The position numbers and the translations under genes are program-made. A stretch of 60,000 nt of DNA, from assembly GCA_949358305.1 (NCBI GenBank), contig OX442321.1, positions 6,289,605 to 6,349,604 of the forward strand. Direction: 5' to 3'. A model generated the notes under the pieces. The model saw only the letters and a program-made list of their open reading frames with translations. It was not told where the DNA came from and made no database searches. This DNA is from Strigamia acuminata (Eukaryota > Arthropoda > Chilopoda > Geophilomorpha > Linotaeniidae). Below, piece after piece: positions 10,363-22,200 of this stretch (position 1 is its first letter; each line of letters opens with the position of its first letter).

Positions 10363-11189
10363 CCAATTTCTTATTTACCTATGACAACCTCACTCTTATA
10401 TCACTATCTCTACTTTCATCCATTACTTTTGAAAAATGATTACGTTTCATCAGTCCCGATTCTCCCGAATAAAGCAAAATAAAAAATAAAAAATAGGAAA
10501 GCAAAAAAAATATCCCAACTAATCAATAATTTCCTACAATTTAATAAAATAGAATATTTCCGCCAGACAAAGATTGTAAATTCCACGATGACGCTTTTAT
10601 ATTGGCGCCGTTTGGAACACTACACACTACAGTAATATGGAATAAACACAAACTTCTTTTAATTAGATATTGAATTAAAATTTGAATTGTTTAAATAATC
10701 ATTGTTCTCACTTGAATAAAAATTCACAAGTGTAACCACGCGTGCTAGTCACTTCTTTGCTATCAATCATCGAAAATCAGTTTAAATCCATAATCATAAA
10801 GTACAAAGTTGGTTTAATCAAATGTAAATTACGATACGAGTTGCTGCTCGAGTGTTTACACTGGTATGAACCGAAAAGAATCAACAACTACTAGTAAGTA
10901 GTCAATTTAAGTTTTAACAAGCTGTAATAACACACCCGACGTCGTCATTCAATTGCAGGTAAATTCAAAAGTTTAATTTATAAAGTCTGAATTAGTCTAA
11001 GAGTAAGTAGAAGTGGTACTTACATTTACGTAGATCGCTTGATGCAATTTAAGTCGAACTTTCCGTGGCTCAAACTGTAGTCAGCATGCCGCCATTACTT
11101 ATTCTTCAATGCGTTTATAGCGCCTGTAGTGGTGAAATTGTGAACCAATCATGAACGACTACGGTATTCCATAGAATCTCTAGTCTCTA
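10363..11189. other. Duplicated 3' flank of the IR unit (copy A); no gene seen
   Basis: AT-rich sequence with close relatives at 34711-35395 behind IR-B and, in pieces, at 49960-52005 behind IR-C. It contains a module around 11018-11107 with a minus-strand GTAAGT donor next to a GCCGCCAT-rich stretch; the module also occurs near 35212 and 35639. I see no ORF of note. Confidence 0.55.
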
Positions 11190-11229
11190 TACTCTGGTTC
11201 GACCGAGGGGGGCGACATTCGACCGAATC

Positions 11230-11350
11230 TCTGACAATGGCTTCCGAATCCCGCCCGAATCTTTCCGAATCCCACCCGAATCTTTCCGAATCCCACCCGA
11301 ATCTTTCCGAATCCCACCCGAATCTTTCCGAATCCCACCGAATCTTCGAA
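11230..11350. repeat. 21-bp GAATC-type minisatellite
   Basis: Four to five units of the type GAATCTTTCCGAATCCCACC plus one base, in tandem, inside the MITE. Open frames across it (RFGWDSE repeats) are by-products of the 21-bp period. Confidence 0.85.
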
Positions 11351-11712
11351 TCTCGAATCTTTAAGTTGTATACAAATCGAGAAAAATAAAAACAAAATTT
11401 ATGATTAAAAAATGTAATAATATTTTTACAAGAAACTTCCTTGAAATTGTCCTTGAAATTGTCCGTAAAATCATCATCGGAAGAAATTATACCTGCGCAC
11501 CTCGCTGCGCGGTATCTGCGCATGCGCATTTACGATTTAGCGCGAACTTCAAATTAATCCCGGAATCGAGCCCGGAATTCATCATTGTTCGCAATTGTGA
11601 TTGCATTTGATTGCGTGCTATTTTACCTCGTATTTTACCACATTTCACTAAGAGTTAAAATTAAAATTAAAAAACATTCCCACTTCACTAAATTTATTTG
11701 AAAAAAATCATA

Positions 11713-11935
11713 TGAATCTTTCTGAATCCCATCCGAATCCCGCCGAATCCCACCGAATCCCGCCGAATCCCACCGAATCCCATCCGAATCTCCCCGAATC
11801 TCATTCGAATCCCCCCCGAATCCCCCGAATCTATCCGAATCCCCCCGAATCCCAGCCGAATCCCCCGAATCTTTCCGAATCTTTCCGAATCCCATCCGAA
11901 TCTTTCGAATCCCAAAGAAGATTCGAATCTCTGAC
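11713..11935. repeat. Degenerate GAATCC-rich tandem repeat
   Basis: Many variants of CCGAATCC with irregular spacing (about 10-21 bp), related to the array at 11230-11350. Probably an expanded and decayed part of the same minisatellite. Confidence 0.75.
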
Positions 11936-12303
11936 AAGCAGATTCTGATTGTCGCACCCTTCGGGTTCGACTCAAGAGTATGCCCTTCTAAGAGCCGCAT
12001 CACTCCTAATTCCAGTCTGTATTACTACCACTAAGAAAAGTAGTTTCGCCTACTTACGGCTCACGTAGCTCGTGGCCGCGCCTCTTGTGCATCAAATCAC
12101 TTCATCAAATCATCAAATCACTTGTGGAACAGCCTCAAATAACATGTGATGTTGGAAAAAAATATAATCAAGTAACCTACAGTCTATCAATTAAAAATGG
12201 CTGCACGTTGGAATCCATTTCTTGTGTTTGGGTCTACATTTATGGATCACTACACCAGTGATGCGGCTCTTAGAAGGGTATACTCTTGAGTCGAACCAGA
12301 GTA

Positions 12304-12697
12304 TAGATAAGACCTAATCCTCCAGCCTCCACTTCCTCCAACCTTAGAATCTGAATAAAAAAGTATAAAATAATGCACAGTTTGAGAAACGATATTCCAG
12401 AACAATAAATATATATTCTTAGGATTGTGCTTTTTTATTCTGCGTAATTGTAAATATCTGCGTTTTACATTTTTCCTCTTGGACTGTGTAGCCAAATGTT
12501 TTTGAAATTTTCAAAATCATTTAAGCTTTCTTCTTAAACTTGTTTTCTGGACACAAGCCAGTACCGAATATTGGAAAACCAGCAGCAATTTAATTTCTAC
12601 TGAAACCATAAATTAAACCTTAATTATCTTTTATAGCACAAAAGAGAAAAGATCAATTTGCAAAAGCAAGATTAAACATTCATGAATCTATTCATTA
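12304..12697. other. Host DNA upstream of IR-B; no gene seen
   Basis: The first ~170 bp match the IR-B 3' flank at about 35395-35540. Sequence around 12540-12690 matches the region upstream of IR-C (about 46245-46385). It is ordinary duplicated flank. Confidence 0.5.
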
Positions 12698-13767
12698 GGG
12701 GGTTTCATTATATGAATGATTTTGCAATTTTGTGATTTTGCATTAATCACAAAATCATTATTTTTTGATGCCTCTAAAAATGGGATTACATTGAATTAAC
12801 CCAGTCAATTTTGCAATTGTGTGATCTGGACAACTTTGTGATTTTTGAGTATTGCCATGTGATATATGTTCTACCAATCACATTCACATTCACTAAAGTA
12901 CAAGAGAGTGAAAACACAAAATCACAAAAACATCTAAAAAGTAGTTTTTGTGATTTTGATAAGAAGTGATTTTGAGGCTTGTGAAACTCAAAACAAAATG
13001 GAGGCATCCAAGCTCTATCTAAGTGACCAACTTGTATCCTTGTATATCATCAATGTGCTGATGCATCCATGACTGTATAACAGCTAGGAAACTCAATTAA
13101 TGGCTCTTGTGCAATCTGTGAAACTTATATTTATTAAAATGTACCTTTTTAAAAAAAACTTTGTTCCATCACACAAATACAGGATGAGTCAAAAGTCTGG
13201 AAACACCTTTTTTTCTTAAAAATAACCGAAGATATATCAATTCTATTGATGTAGGCATGTAAGAAGTTGATGGTGGGCTATCCAGTGGTGATCTTAAATT
13301 TGTCCCGGAAGGTCATCTTCAAGGTCATTCACTTTCTAACTTTTAAACCGTTTAAGATACAACAAAATTTCCAATTACAAAGTTGTAGAGCACCATCAAA
13401 TTAGTATTATCCAACGTATTTTAGTCACTTTAAGTAAAATGGTTTTTTTAAAAAAATGAAAACAAATCAGCAAATTGAAATTTTTTATTCCTATAAAAAT
13501 AAAATAATTTAGACCAGTGTTTCCCAAACGGTGAGGCGCGCCTCACTGGTGGGGCGCGAGCTGATTATTGGTGGGGCGCACCCATTACACACGGCTAAAT
13601 AAGACAAGCTTTTTTTGCAAACTAATGTAAAATTTTATGCAAAATTATATAAAATTATGTATAAAATTATATAAAATTATGTATAAAATTATACAAAGTT
13701 TTATGCAAAATTATATAAAATTATGTATAAAATTATACAAAGTTTTATGCAAAATTGTATAAAAATT

Positions 13768-15119
13768 TGTGATGAATCGCGTTTCCAAGGTATTTAATGG
13801 ACGCGTTTGAAAGACGCCGCGATACAGTGATCTCTGGGAGCCTGGTCCTCAGAACCTGCCCGGCCGTGAATGTGCGCCTGGATATAGGTAGCAACACACT
13901 CCAGATCCTGACATTACACAAATATTTATTTTGCCGGGTACTTTCGAGCTGTAAAAAGATTGACAGAAGTGCTTAGTGGTCACTGGAATCAGAAATCCAC
14001 GCGTATCTCGCAACATATCGTATAAACACGAAGTTAAACGAGAGCAACCCGCAACATATCGTGCAAACACGAAGTTAAACGAGAGCAACCCGCAACATAT
14101 CGTGCAAACACGAAGTTAAACGGGAACACGCTTCGTTCCAACTCGGAAACAACACGAAACTCAAAGGGAACGCGTAGAATCCCGACGAGTCGATAATGCC
14201 AAGCAGTGCTTAACAATTGCCGGAATGAATAACAAAGAGAACTCGCGTATTATCCCGATGCGTCAGCGTCCGCCTCGCTGTTGAATCTCGACGAGAAATG
14301 AGCGCTAACGCGTACTAATTGGCACGTACGGCTGCCCAAACACATCTAAAATCCAACCAATGCCAAGCTAGGCTAAAGCCCCAAAAAGGCAGGGTGGCCA
14401 AACCGGGCTAATTACCGCGCTGCTCACGCAAGGAACCAAAACACACAAACTCATGGCGCAAATGAATCTCATTCTGGCCCCAAACGGCGTATCACGGTGT
14501 TAAAACCAAATAAAGAGGAAAAGCAAAGGAAATTCGAATGGATAAAACTGTGAATTTAATCACGTATGATGATGGAAAAAGCCTGTGACCATGTTTCAGG
14601 TCAACAGGGCAAGGGATAGCTTAGTGGCAGCTCCCTAGTGAGTTGTGCAGGCATTCTGAGGTTGCCGGCTCAAAAGAGCTCTTATGCTTCCAAAGCTCAA
14701 AGCACAACTGCCTAGGCAGTGGGAAAAAAGGGTGAGAGGTAAACTTGGTCCAGAATAGACTGGGCCAAGCTTAAACCAATCACAGAAGAGCAAATCAACC
14801 AATCCGGTGGTTTGGTGCATGCCAAATGAGCATGACTCATGACAACACACCGAATCAGCTGATATGCAAAGTAGGAAGCGAACAGAAAAAGAACAGAAAT
14901 AGAAAAGACAGGAAAGAGCAAGTGAAAATAAGACAGAATAGGAAAAGTTAGGAGAAACTAAAGGAAAACAAACACAAATGAGGATGTGAAATAAACAAAT
15001 ACAAGGTTAGGAATTGGGCTAAGTTTAGGGTTATTTTAGCAAACAAAATACAACAATTAGAATTCTACAAACAGGGAAAAGCGCGTATTATTTAACGCGT
15101 GAAAACCTGGACCGTGACA
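13768..15119. mobile_element. Nest level 4: solo LTR, about 1.35 kb
   Basis: Begins TGTGATG and ends GTGACA (TG...CA with a short inverted terminal match), flanked by the 4-bp duplication AATT (13764-13767 and 15120-15123). No internal retrotransposon domain is present, so I read it as a solo LTR left by recombination. The 4-bp target is Gypsy-like. It contains a tandem repeat at about 14010-14130. Confidence 0.75.
14010..14130. repeat. Three-copy ~40-bp tandem repeat inside the solo LTR
   Basis: Three head-to-tail units beginning GCAACATATCGTGCAAACAC (the first has T-A variants), about 41 bp each. Confidence 0.85.
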
Positions 15120-16031
15120 AATTTCTTTTTTTCTTTTTAGTAGTTTATTTTAAAAAAATTTAATGCACTGGTAGATGAAGTGGGGCGCAGAAGGTCGCCT
15201 TGCTTAAAAAGTGGGGCGCAATGCTAAAAAGTTTGGGAACCCCTGATTTAGACATTAAAAAAAGACAGTGGTTTTACTTGTGTACTTACATAATAATGCA
15301 AATTTGAATATATTTATTGTAGAAATTCAGTACTTTTGCAATAGAAATTTAAGTTTTGTCACAATGGCTGACTTTACTTCAGCTGACTTGTTTTCATTTT
15401 AAAATGAAAACATTTAAATTAAGATGTTTAAGATAAGTTGGATAGTACTAATTCGATCGTGTTCTACAACTCTGTAATTGGAAATTTTGCTGTATATTAA
15501 ACGGTTTAAAAGTTAGAAAGTGAATGACCTTGAAGATGACCTTCTGGGTCAAATTTAAGATCACCACTGAATAGCCTACCGTTGACTTCTTACATGACCA
15601 CATCAATAGAATTGACATATCTTTGGTCATTTGCACGAAAAAAAAGTGTTTCCAGACTTTTGACTCACCTTGTAGAACTAGTTATTTTGCATCACATTTT
15701 AAAATTGGTTGGATATAACTAAAACCCAATATGGTGGATAGGAAGTCATGTGACTATTTAAATAATTGCAAAATTGTAAAATTATGAGATTGTTTTTGCA
15801 ACTAATTGTTAATCACAATTTATGATGGGTGATGGCCACTTGGATTGAGTTTGGCTGCTGCCTTTTGCCAAAATAGCAAAACTACTTTTGATTTTGTGAT
15901 TGTGTATTTTTTCTGTTTTGTGTTTTGCAATTATGCACACGATTGGTGGAACTGATATCATGTGACAAATTCAAAAGTGCAAAATTGCTAAAGTTGCAAA
16001 ATTGCAAAATTGCTTAATTAATGAAACCCCC

Positions 16032-16246
16032 TATTGTCAAAGATCAATTTTCTTTTTTCTGCTAACTACTTTAGCAAGAGCTCAGGCGTTGTTCGAACGT
16101 TCTACGCAGTTAAATTGCTAGTTCCTTTCCACGCAAAACCTCCTGAGTGATTTGTAGAAGCGAAGCTGCTTTAATATCTTACTCATATTTTGAATATTTG
16201 CACAAACTATTGAATTAACACCTTCTGCAAATACAGAAAAGAAACG
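16032..16246 (+). promoter_or_regulatory. Proximal upstream region of IR-B
   Basis: Similar to the sequence before IR-C (about 46400-46640), so it is the conserved upstream region of this IR subtype. The nested transposon block ends only about 215 bp before the IR-B start codon and may separate it from distal control elements. Confidence 0.4.
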
Positions 16247-19200
16247 ATGAAGGTATCTGTAATGGAATTTCTTGTACTCGTAATCACATCGCTCCAAATA
16301 AGTAAGTTAAAACAATTAAATAAAAAATAAAAAATAAACGATTATTAAAAAATGTGAAATTTATATATATTTATAGTGTGTTGCTTCGGTTACAAGATTC
16401 GATATTTTCAACTCAACACAACTGAATGTTCTAGAGTGACTTTAATTTCAAATAAGAGTAAAGAAATAAGAGATCTTTAAAATTCAAATTTTAAAAACAT
16501 TTTAATCTTTAGTTGCAGACAATTTTTCTAAAACAATTTCCGAGGTAGAATATTAATCCAGATACGCTGTTATATTTTGCTGTATTTTTCTGGTGTTACG
16601 TACCACGCGCGACATGGGTTGGCGCGAAACACGATTTCGCGCCAACCCATCTTGCTGCTGACGGCAAAAATGCAGAGGCGCGACGTCACTCTTGCTCATA
16701 TGCGTGGTAGCAACAAAGGTGGATTGGCGCGACATGAGTTGGCGCGACACGTCGTAATAACGACGTCAATTTCGCTGACTCAAACCATGTCGGCTCGACG
16801 GTAACGACCTCAAGTTTCATCAACATTTTGTGTATTTCATTCAAGTTTCATCAACATTTTGTGTACTTCATTCAGGTTTCATCAACATTTTGAAATCTGT
16901 GTTTTTCATCAAAATTTCACATAAAATGTGTGTTTTTCATCAAAATTACGATAAATATAAATTTTTTGCTTACTAGAAATAAATGCCACATTATTAACAA
17001 TAAGTTACTAATCATTTCCACACATTTTAAACAAGTTTAAATAAAATTTAAACAATTTTTACGTGTTCTTCGGAGTCGCCGGAAATCGCGTGCATGATGC
17101 CGTCGAAACGTATCCGTTTGCTGCACCAAAAACACGATGATTCCGTTCCTCGCTTGTGCCATAGATTTTGAAGCTTTTTTGCTTCGCTCACACGCAAATT
17201 CACGGAAATTCATGCCGCGCTTTCAACATTGGCAGCGGCATGGCAAACAAATATACCGGGTGGCCCACATAAAAGCGGCCCGACAATGCGACGAGGGTTA
17301 CCACGGGGGTCTAAAAATATGTTTGTATTGTTCAATTAAATATATATATTAATCGTTAGTGGCGGGTAGTATTGTTTCATTAATGTTTCTGGTGCAGTTT
17401 TTTTCGCTCTTTCGTTTGGTGTTTAGTTTTTAACGATCCGAGCTTTCATTCTCGAGAAATTTGCATTTTTGTCCCAATTTGCCAAGTTTGATTGCTAAAC
17501 TGTAGTCAAACCAGAATTTCAGATTGTGTGGATTTCTGCAGCGGTACTGGTACAGATACACAGTACTTTTCGTACCACACCACTTTACCTCTCAAATCTA
17601 GCAAAATTTTACAAAATCTAACAAAATTTTAGAAAACTTTGCAAAATTTTACACAGGTAAAAAAATCTAGAAAATAAACCACGTCGCGCCAACCAATACG
17701 TGTGTCGCGCCAAATCATACACTGCTGCGATCCGGGTTAATATCAGACTTATTTCTAATAAATAAGCCTGAAACCGCAGGTGAATGCTATAAAAGACTTA
17801 CAATCGGCGGCCTTAAATTATCTAGGGGTTAAGTTTAAGGAAAAGAAATAAAAAGACAGTTTTATCAATAAAAATCACAAATATGTATTTATTCGGTTTT
17901 AATTACAATGACTAGTTTAAAATGATTAGAAATATCACAAATGCGACAAGTCGCGAAGTAAAAAGAGCGGGAACAATGGAAGGGCTTGCAACGACTGTTG
18001 CAAGCTACAAAGCGTCAGAAATGGCGCTTAAACAACACAATGTTGTTGAGCGAAGGCAAATGTCTTCGTTTTGCAAACTCACGAACGATGGTCGGAGACG
18101 ATGGTTCTCGTGGGTTTCTTCTGTCCTCGTACGACGGCTCGGCGGCGGTGGTTCACGGGGCAGGCGTCCGGCTCTCGTTCGATGGCGGTGGCTGACGTTC
18201 GCGCGACAGCGACGGCGATGGTTCACGATCGTCGGGAAACTTCTACTTCTCGTTACGATTGCTGGAATTAGCTGCGGCTAATTCAAGCAGGATAGCTGGC
18301 TTTGTAATTCGTTACAAAGCAAGCTGGTGAAACTTGACGGTTACACGGTCCACTGTCAATACGTATTGTCGGAGCAGATATCGCAGTGATGTTGTGGGTT
18401 GTGTATTTTTGTCAAGAGTCCCGATTTGAGCCAAGGCGCGAGCCCAGCACGCTTCAATATTGCGCAGAAAACCTGCGCACTTAGCTCAAATGGGTGCAAC
18501 TAGTGGTTATTACACCATATTGCACCATAACGGCTAATAACCGTCCTCACCCCGGACAACCTGGGGTGATATGTGCCTAGAGAGGATTTCTCCCCTCGGT
18601 CACATGATCTGACTTGGCGTGTGCCACAGTCAAATTAATTAGAAGACAATTAATTTTATCTTCTAAGTTGGTGAAATATTTTGAGATCACCACACATCCC
18701 CCCATTTAAGACGAATCTTACATGGAGAGAAAATGAACGAACCAGTTTAAGATTCGTCCATGCTCTGAGTTCGCTCAGGTGTCAACGGGCGCATCATATC
18801 CGTGTCGTTATTCCTCGGATCTGACCGCTCGTTAACCGTACACAGGTCGCGACCTGCGTTTGGTCCGGAGACCATTCCAGGGTTGACATGAAGCCAAACC
18901 TGAATGATTCTCGCCGAGTTGGCTCGGTTGAAGAATCCTAGCGCCGCGAACTCAATTGGATCCTCTGGCGCCAATCGTGCTCTCAGGAGTCGGTCGTGGA
19001 GCACTGATGGTGGGCTTAACACCCGGATGTGGTCCTCGAGCCACATAAACACCTGCCTCGACAACTTGTGATTGTTGCTTAGCAGTGTTCTTGTATCCGG
19101 CGTCAGGTAGAAGTGTGGATACAGGCGCATCAATGTTTTGAAAGCCGACTCTTTCTTCAGCGGCTTAATCGTCTTCTCCGGCTTGGCTGGAGGCGGCGGT

Positions 19201-22200
19201 GGCGGTGGACGTGAGTCTTCCGTCGTGGCATCGTCGAAATGGCTCGGCGAGCCCAAGAAAACCAACGCGGGTGCGGAGGTTGACGAGGGTGTGACGCCTC
19301 GTCCCTGTGCTCGACCAACTCCGGTGAGCTTGCGGGGTTCGACTGCCCGTTGAACTCCGGCTGGAGTTTGAGAACTTCCGGCGTTCTCCTGCCAAAACGA
19401 ACATCCAGCGCCTTCTTGGGCCGACTGGAAAACAGCTAGTGACGCAGCTGCTGTGGCGCTCGTAACTGGAAGCGGTGTTCTTCCGGCCATTTGCGCCGTG
19501 GCCTTCGCAAAGGACCACTCGGTTCGTAACCGAACGGCGGCCTCTTCTTCGGTCTCGCCGTTTGCTACGACTTGCTTAATGAGCTCGGCTAAGATCGTAG
19601 GCGGGTCGAGCCGGAGGTGGTACCACAGCTCGACTTTCTTCTCCGACAGGCCCATCGGCGCGGTCCAAAGGTACGTAATGGCCGCTAACGCCTGTCCTGG
19701 CAAAGGAAGAACACCAGGGTACAACACCCTAGTCATCCCCGGAATTAGCTGACGCTGAAAATCCATCAGGCGGGGATCATCAATGGTCTTGATGTCGGAG
19801 AGTTCTAGCCTTTCAGCTAGTCTCTGCCAGTCCTTCTGCGACTCGGCGATCTGGGCGCTTTGGTATGCGTCCAGCTTCTGGAGCACTTCCTGCTGCGCTC
19901 TAATGGGTTGCTGCTCGTAGCAGGTCCATTGTGGTCCGAATGACTCACTAAAAAATGGCCGGAGTTGCAGGTTGCTAACTCCAGCCGGCAAGCGGGAAAC
20001 ATATCCATGTTCGGGCAAGCGGCTAGCATGTCCAGGTACAGGCACGCTACAGTCGGGAGAGATATCAGCGACGACACGTCTCATGGCGTATGGAGTAGCC
20101 GGGTTGTCCACTTTGAATGTGGAGACGGTTCGGCTACTTCGGGCGGACTTGATTGTGGAGTCCGATTCAAAGCTTAACGAAGACGACGAGCCAAACATCT
20201 CTGGTGTCCGTCCTCGTCGCGACTGCGGGCGTGGTGGCTGCGCTTCAGTCGAATATGGGCGCGATCGCCTCTGTCGCTCTTCTCGATCGCGGCTCGATTC
20301 GCGGAACATTGGTCGGACTGGAACCGGCGGAGGGAGTTGCCCCACCCTCAAATCCTCGTCTTGCGGCGGAGGATTGGTGGCCTCTGGGGCCGGAATTTCA
20401 TCTTCTCGATAAAAAGGGAGAGCGCAGCGCGCTTGCTCCTCTGCCTCCTGTTCTTGAGCCAGTTGTCGATTTTCGTCGACGCGAAGCTGCACTGCGGCAG
20501 CTCGGAGTGCTTTCGACGGGAAGAATCCCGGAAAATCATTGAAGCACCCGGCGAGCGCCAACTGGTGGAGCTCGGTTTGTGTGGCGGGAAATTGCGGGTT
20601 CCCGTCACGAACGGACTTGCGGTACCGTTGCACGACTTCGCGTTGTGTCGTTTTGAGGTTCTTCCTCAATTGGGTGAGAGCACCGTAATTAATTCCGGTA
20701 CTCTTTAGCGCTCTTCTGCGCTCGTGACGCTCTCGGGGCGTCACTGGCCACTGGTTGTGCAACAAATCTGCTGCAAGCGGTCCTGGGGGGCTCTCGTCGA
20801 GCGTCCACTCGATTTCGTCGACTCCGTCGACGTGAAGGCGCTCGATGAACCGGCCTCTTGCTCCAAATCCTTGCAGAGCCGATCTGCTGAAGTCGTGGCG
20901 CAACTTCCACCACGTGTTGTTTGCCGTCTTCAGTCTTCTGATTTTTTCGGGCAATGCCGCTCGAAAAATCAGCGGGTGTTGGGTTGGCACATGATCGGGG
21001 AGCGCAAACGGCGTTTCTCGATCCCTCTCGATCTATATTCGAACAAAAATAAATAAATAAATTAGTTTATTTTAAAAATAAACAAATAATTTCTTATTTG
21101 AAATATTTTTTAAGCTTAGCGCTTGTGGCAGTGAGCCACTAAGGGATGTTGGTTGTCATAGCAACCCCCTTCGCACATGCTTGAAGCACGTGACTTTTAT
21201 AGCCGCCATTTTTATTTTTTAGCGGCTTGTGTTTGAAGTCAGGAAAAGTGAAATTACTCAATTTTTCTGACTTAAACACTAGGTAAAAATTATTTTATTA
21301 ATTTACCCTCTCTTGTAACGATAGCTGGGCATCGTTATTGGCACCTTCCATCGGAATTTCTTCATCCGCATGGAGGTTTACCTCGTCGTCTGCCATTCGT
21401 TTTCTTTTTCGCGTCGAAAAAGAAATTCTTTCGGCTAGAAAGAATAATAAACTATATTAAATATATTTTATCGAATTTTTCTATCAGAAAAACTACTTAC
21501 AGTTCGTAGATTCGCAAAAAACTGTCGTGTTATAACGCACTCGACGCATCCACTTTGGAAACTACTGAGAAAGTGGCTAAGTTCGTTGATTGGAGAAACG
21601 AACTTGTTTCGGTGACACCGAATGACGTCACAAATTATAACGCATTGTGAACGTTGTCATTCGAGTGTGAACTACGAATGACGTCACGAGATTGCTCTCT
21701 CGGATCTTTTGGGTAAACCCAAAAGGTGAAAGTCAACGCTATGTCTTGGCTCGCGGAACGCGAGATCTCAAGTTGTACTTTGACTTTCGCGAAGTACAAT
21801 CCAACTTGTTTAGATTGTCATCAGCATCGTCTCCAATGTCAGATGAGTTATTTTCTTCATTGTTTGAAATTTTCTCTTTTTCTAAAAACATTTCCTTTTC
21901 TAGATTTTCATCAAGAGAAACATTTTCAAGTCGCTTGTTTATTTCATCGACTTCGTTATTTTTGAGTTTTGATTTTTCACTCGATTCCGTGTTTTCGACA
22001 GGAATTTTGGATAATTCAGTATCATCCAAGGTATTAACAATATTTTTTGTTTTTTGACCCACTTCCTCCCCTTCCAGCCAAATTTCTTGGTTGAAAACGG
22101 GAAAGTACGGCATTAATTCAGTGCCGTGAACAGCTGGATAAATTTTATTATCACTCAGCCGTCGAAGTTGAAAGGCGCCTCCTTGTAACCTTTTGACAAT

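Larger units (their letters stand above)
11190..12303. mobile_element. TA-target MITE with an internal GAATC minisatellite
   Basis: The ends are perfect inverted repeats TACTCTGGTTCGAC (11190-11203) and GTCGAACCAGAGTA (12290-12303), flanked by TA (11188-11189 and 12304-12305). The matching place in the IR-B flank (about 35380) has no insert. A longer inner inverted repeat of about 40 bp (11963-12005 against 12257-12297) suggests one MITE copy inside a larger composite. The left half is filled by GAATCC-rich tandem repeats. The same terminus opens at 59950. A Tc1/mariner-like origin is inferred from the TA target only. Confidence 0.75.
13515..15245. mobile_element. Nest level 3: non-autonomous hAT element
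   Basis: The ends CAGTGTTTCCCAAACGGTG and (reversed) CAGGGGTTCCCAAACTTTTT are hAT-like. A perfect 8-bp target duplication ATTTAGAC (13507-13514 and 15246-15253) confirms the superfamily. A shorter relative lies at 51163-51453. The insert at 13768-15119 splits it; the element itself is about 380 bp and non-coding. Confidence 0.92.
13180..15672. mobile_element. Nest level 2: DNA transposon with about 250-bp inverted repeats
   Basis: The left arm begins CAGGATGAGTCAAAAGTC and the right arm, reversed, begins CAAGGTGAGTCAAAAGTC. The arms stay similar for about 250 bp each (13180-~13440 and ~15420-15672). TA flanks both sides (13178-13179, 15673-15674). No transposase ORF is visible, so this is a non-autonomous long-inverted-repeat element inserted in the level-1 MITE. 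The superfamily is inferred only from the TA target. Confidence 0.85.
12698..16031. mobile_element. Nest level 1: TA-target MITE with GGGGGTTTCATTA ends
   Basis: Inverted ends GGGGGTTTCATTA (12698-12710) and TAATGAAACCCCC (16019-16031) with TA on both sides (12696-12697, 16032-16033). Without its inner insertions it would be about 0.84 kb of AT-rich, non-coding sequence full of TTTTGTGATTTTG-like motifs. It sits in the upstream region of IR-B; the IR-C upstream region lacks it. Confidence 0.8.

Noticed and set aside
11501-11540. tRNA-like or structured RNA around the CGCACCTCGCTGCGCGG stretch
   Set aside because: Short GC palindrome only; no cloverleaf, no A/B box pair.
17922-18281. 119-aa plus-strand ORF, repeated identically at 29322-29681
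   Set aside because: It lies inside both Gypsy LTRs and runs antisense to the element. Duplication comes with the LTR, not from a gene pair.
18747-20990. Third Gypsy ORF as an envelope gene
   Set aside because: No signal peptide, no furin-type site with fusion peptide, and no transmembrane segment were visible.
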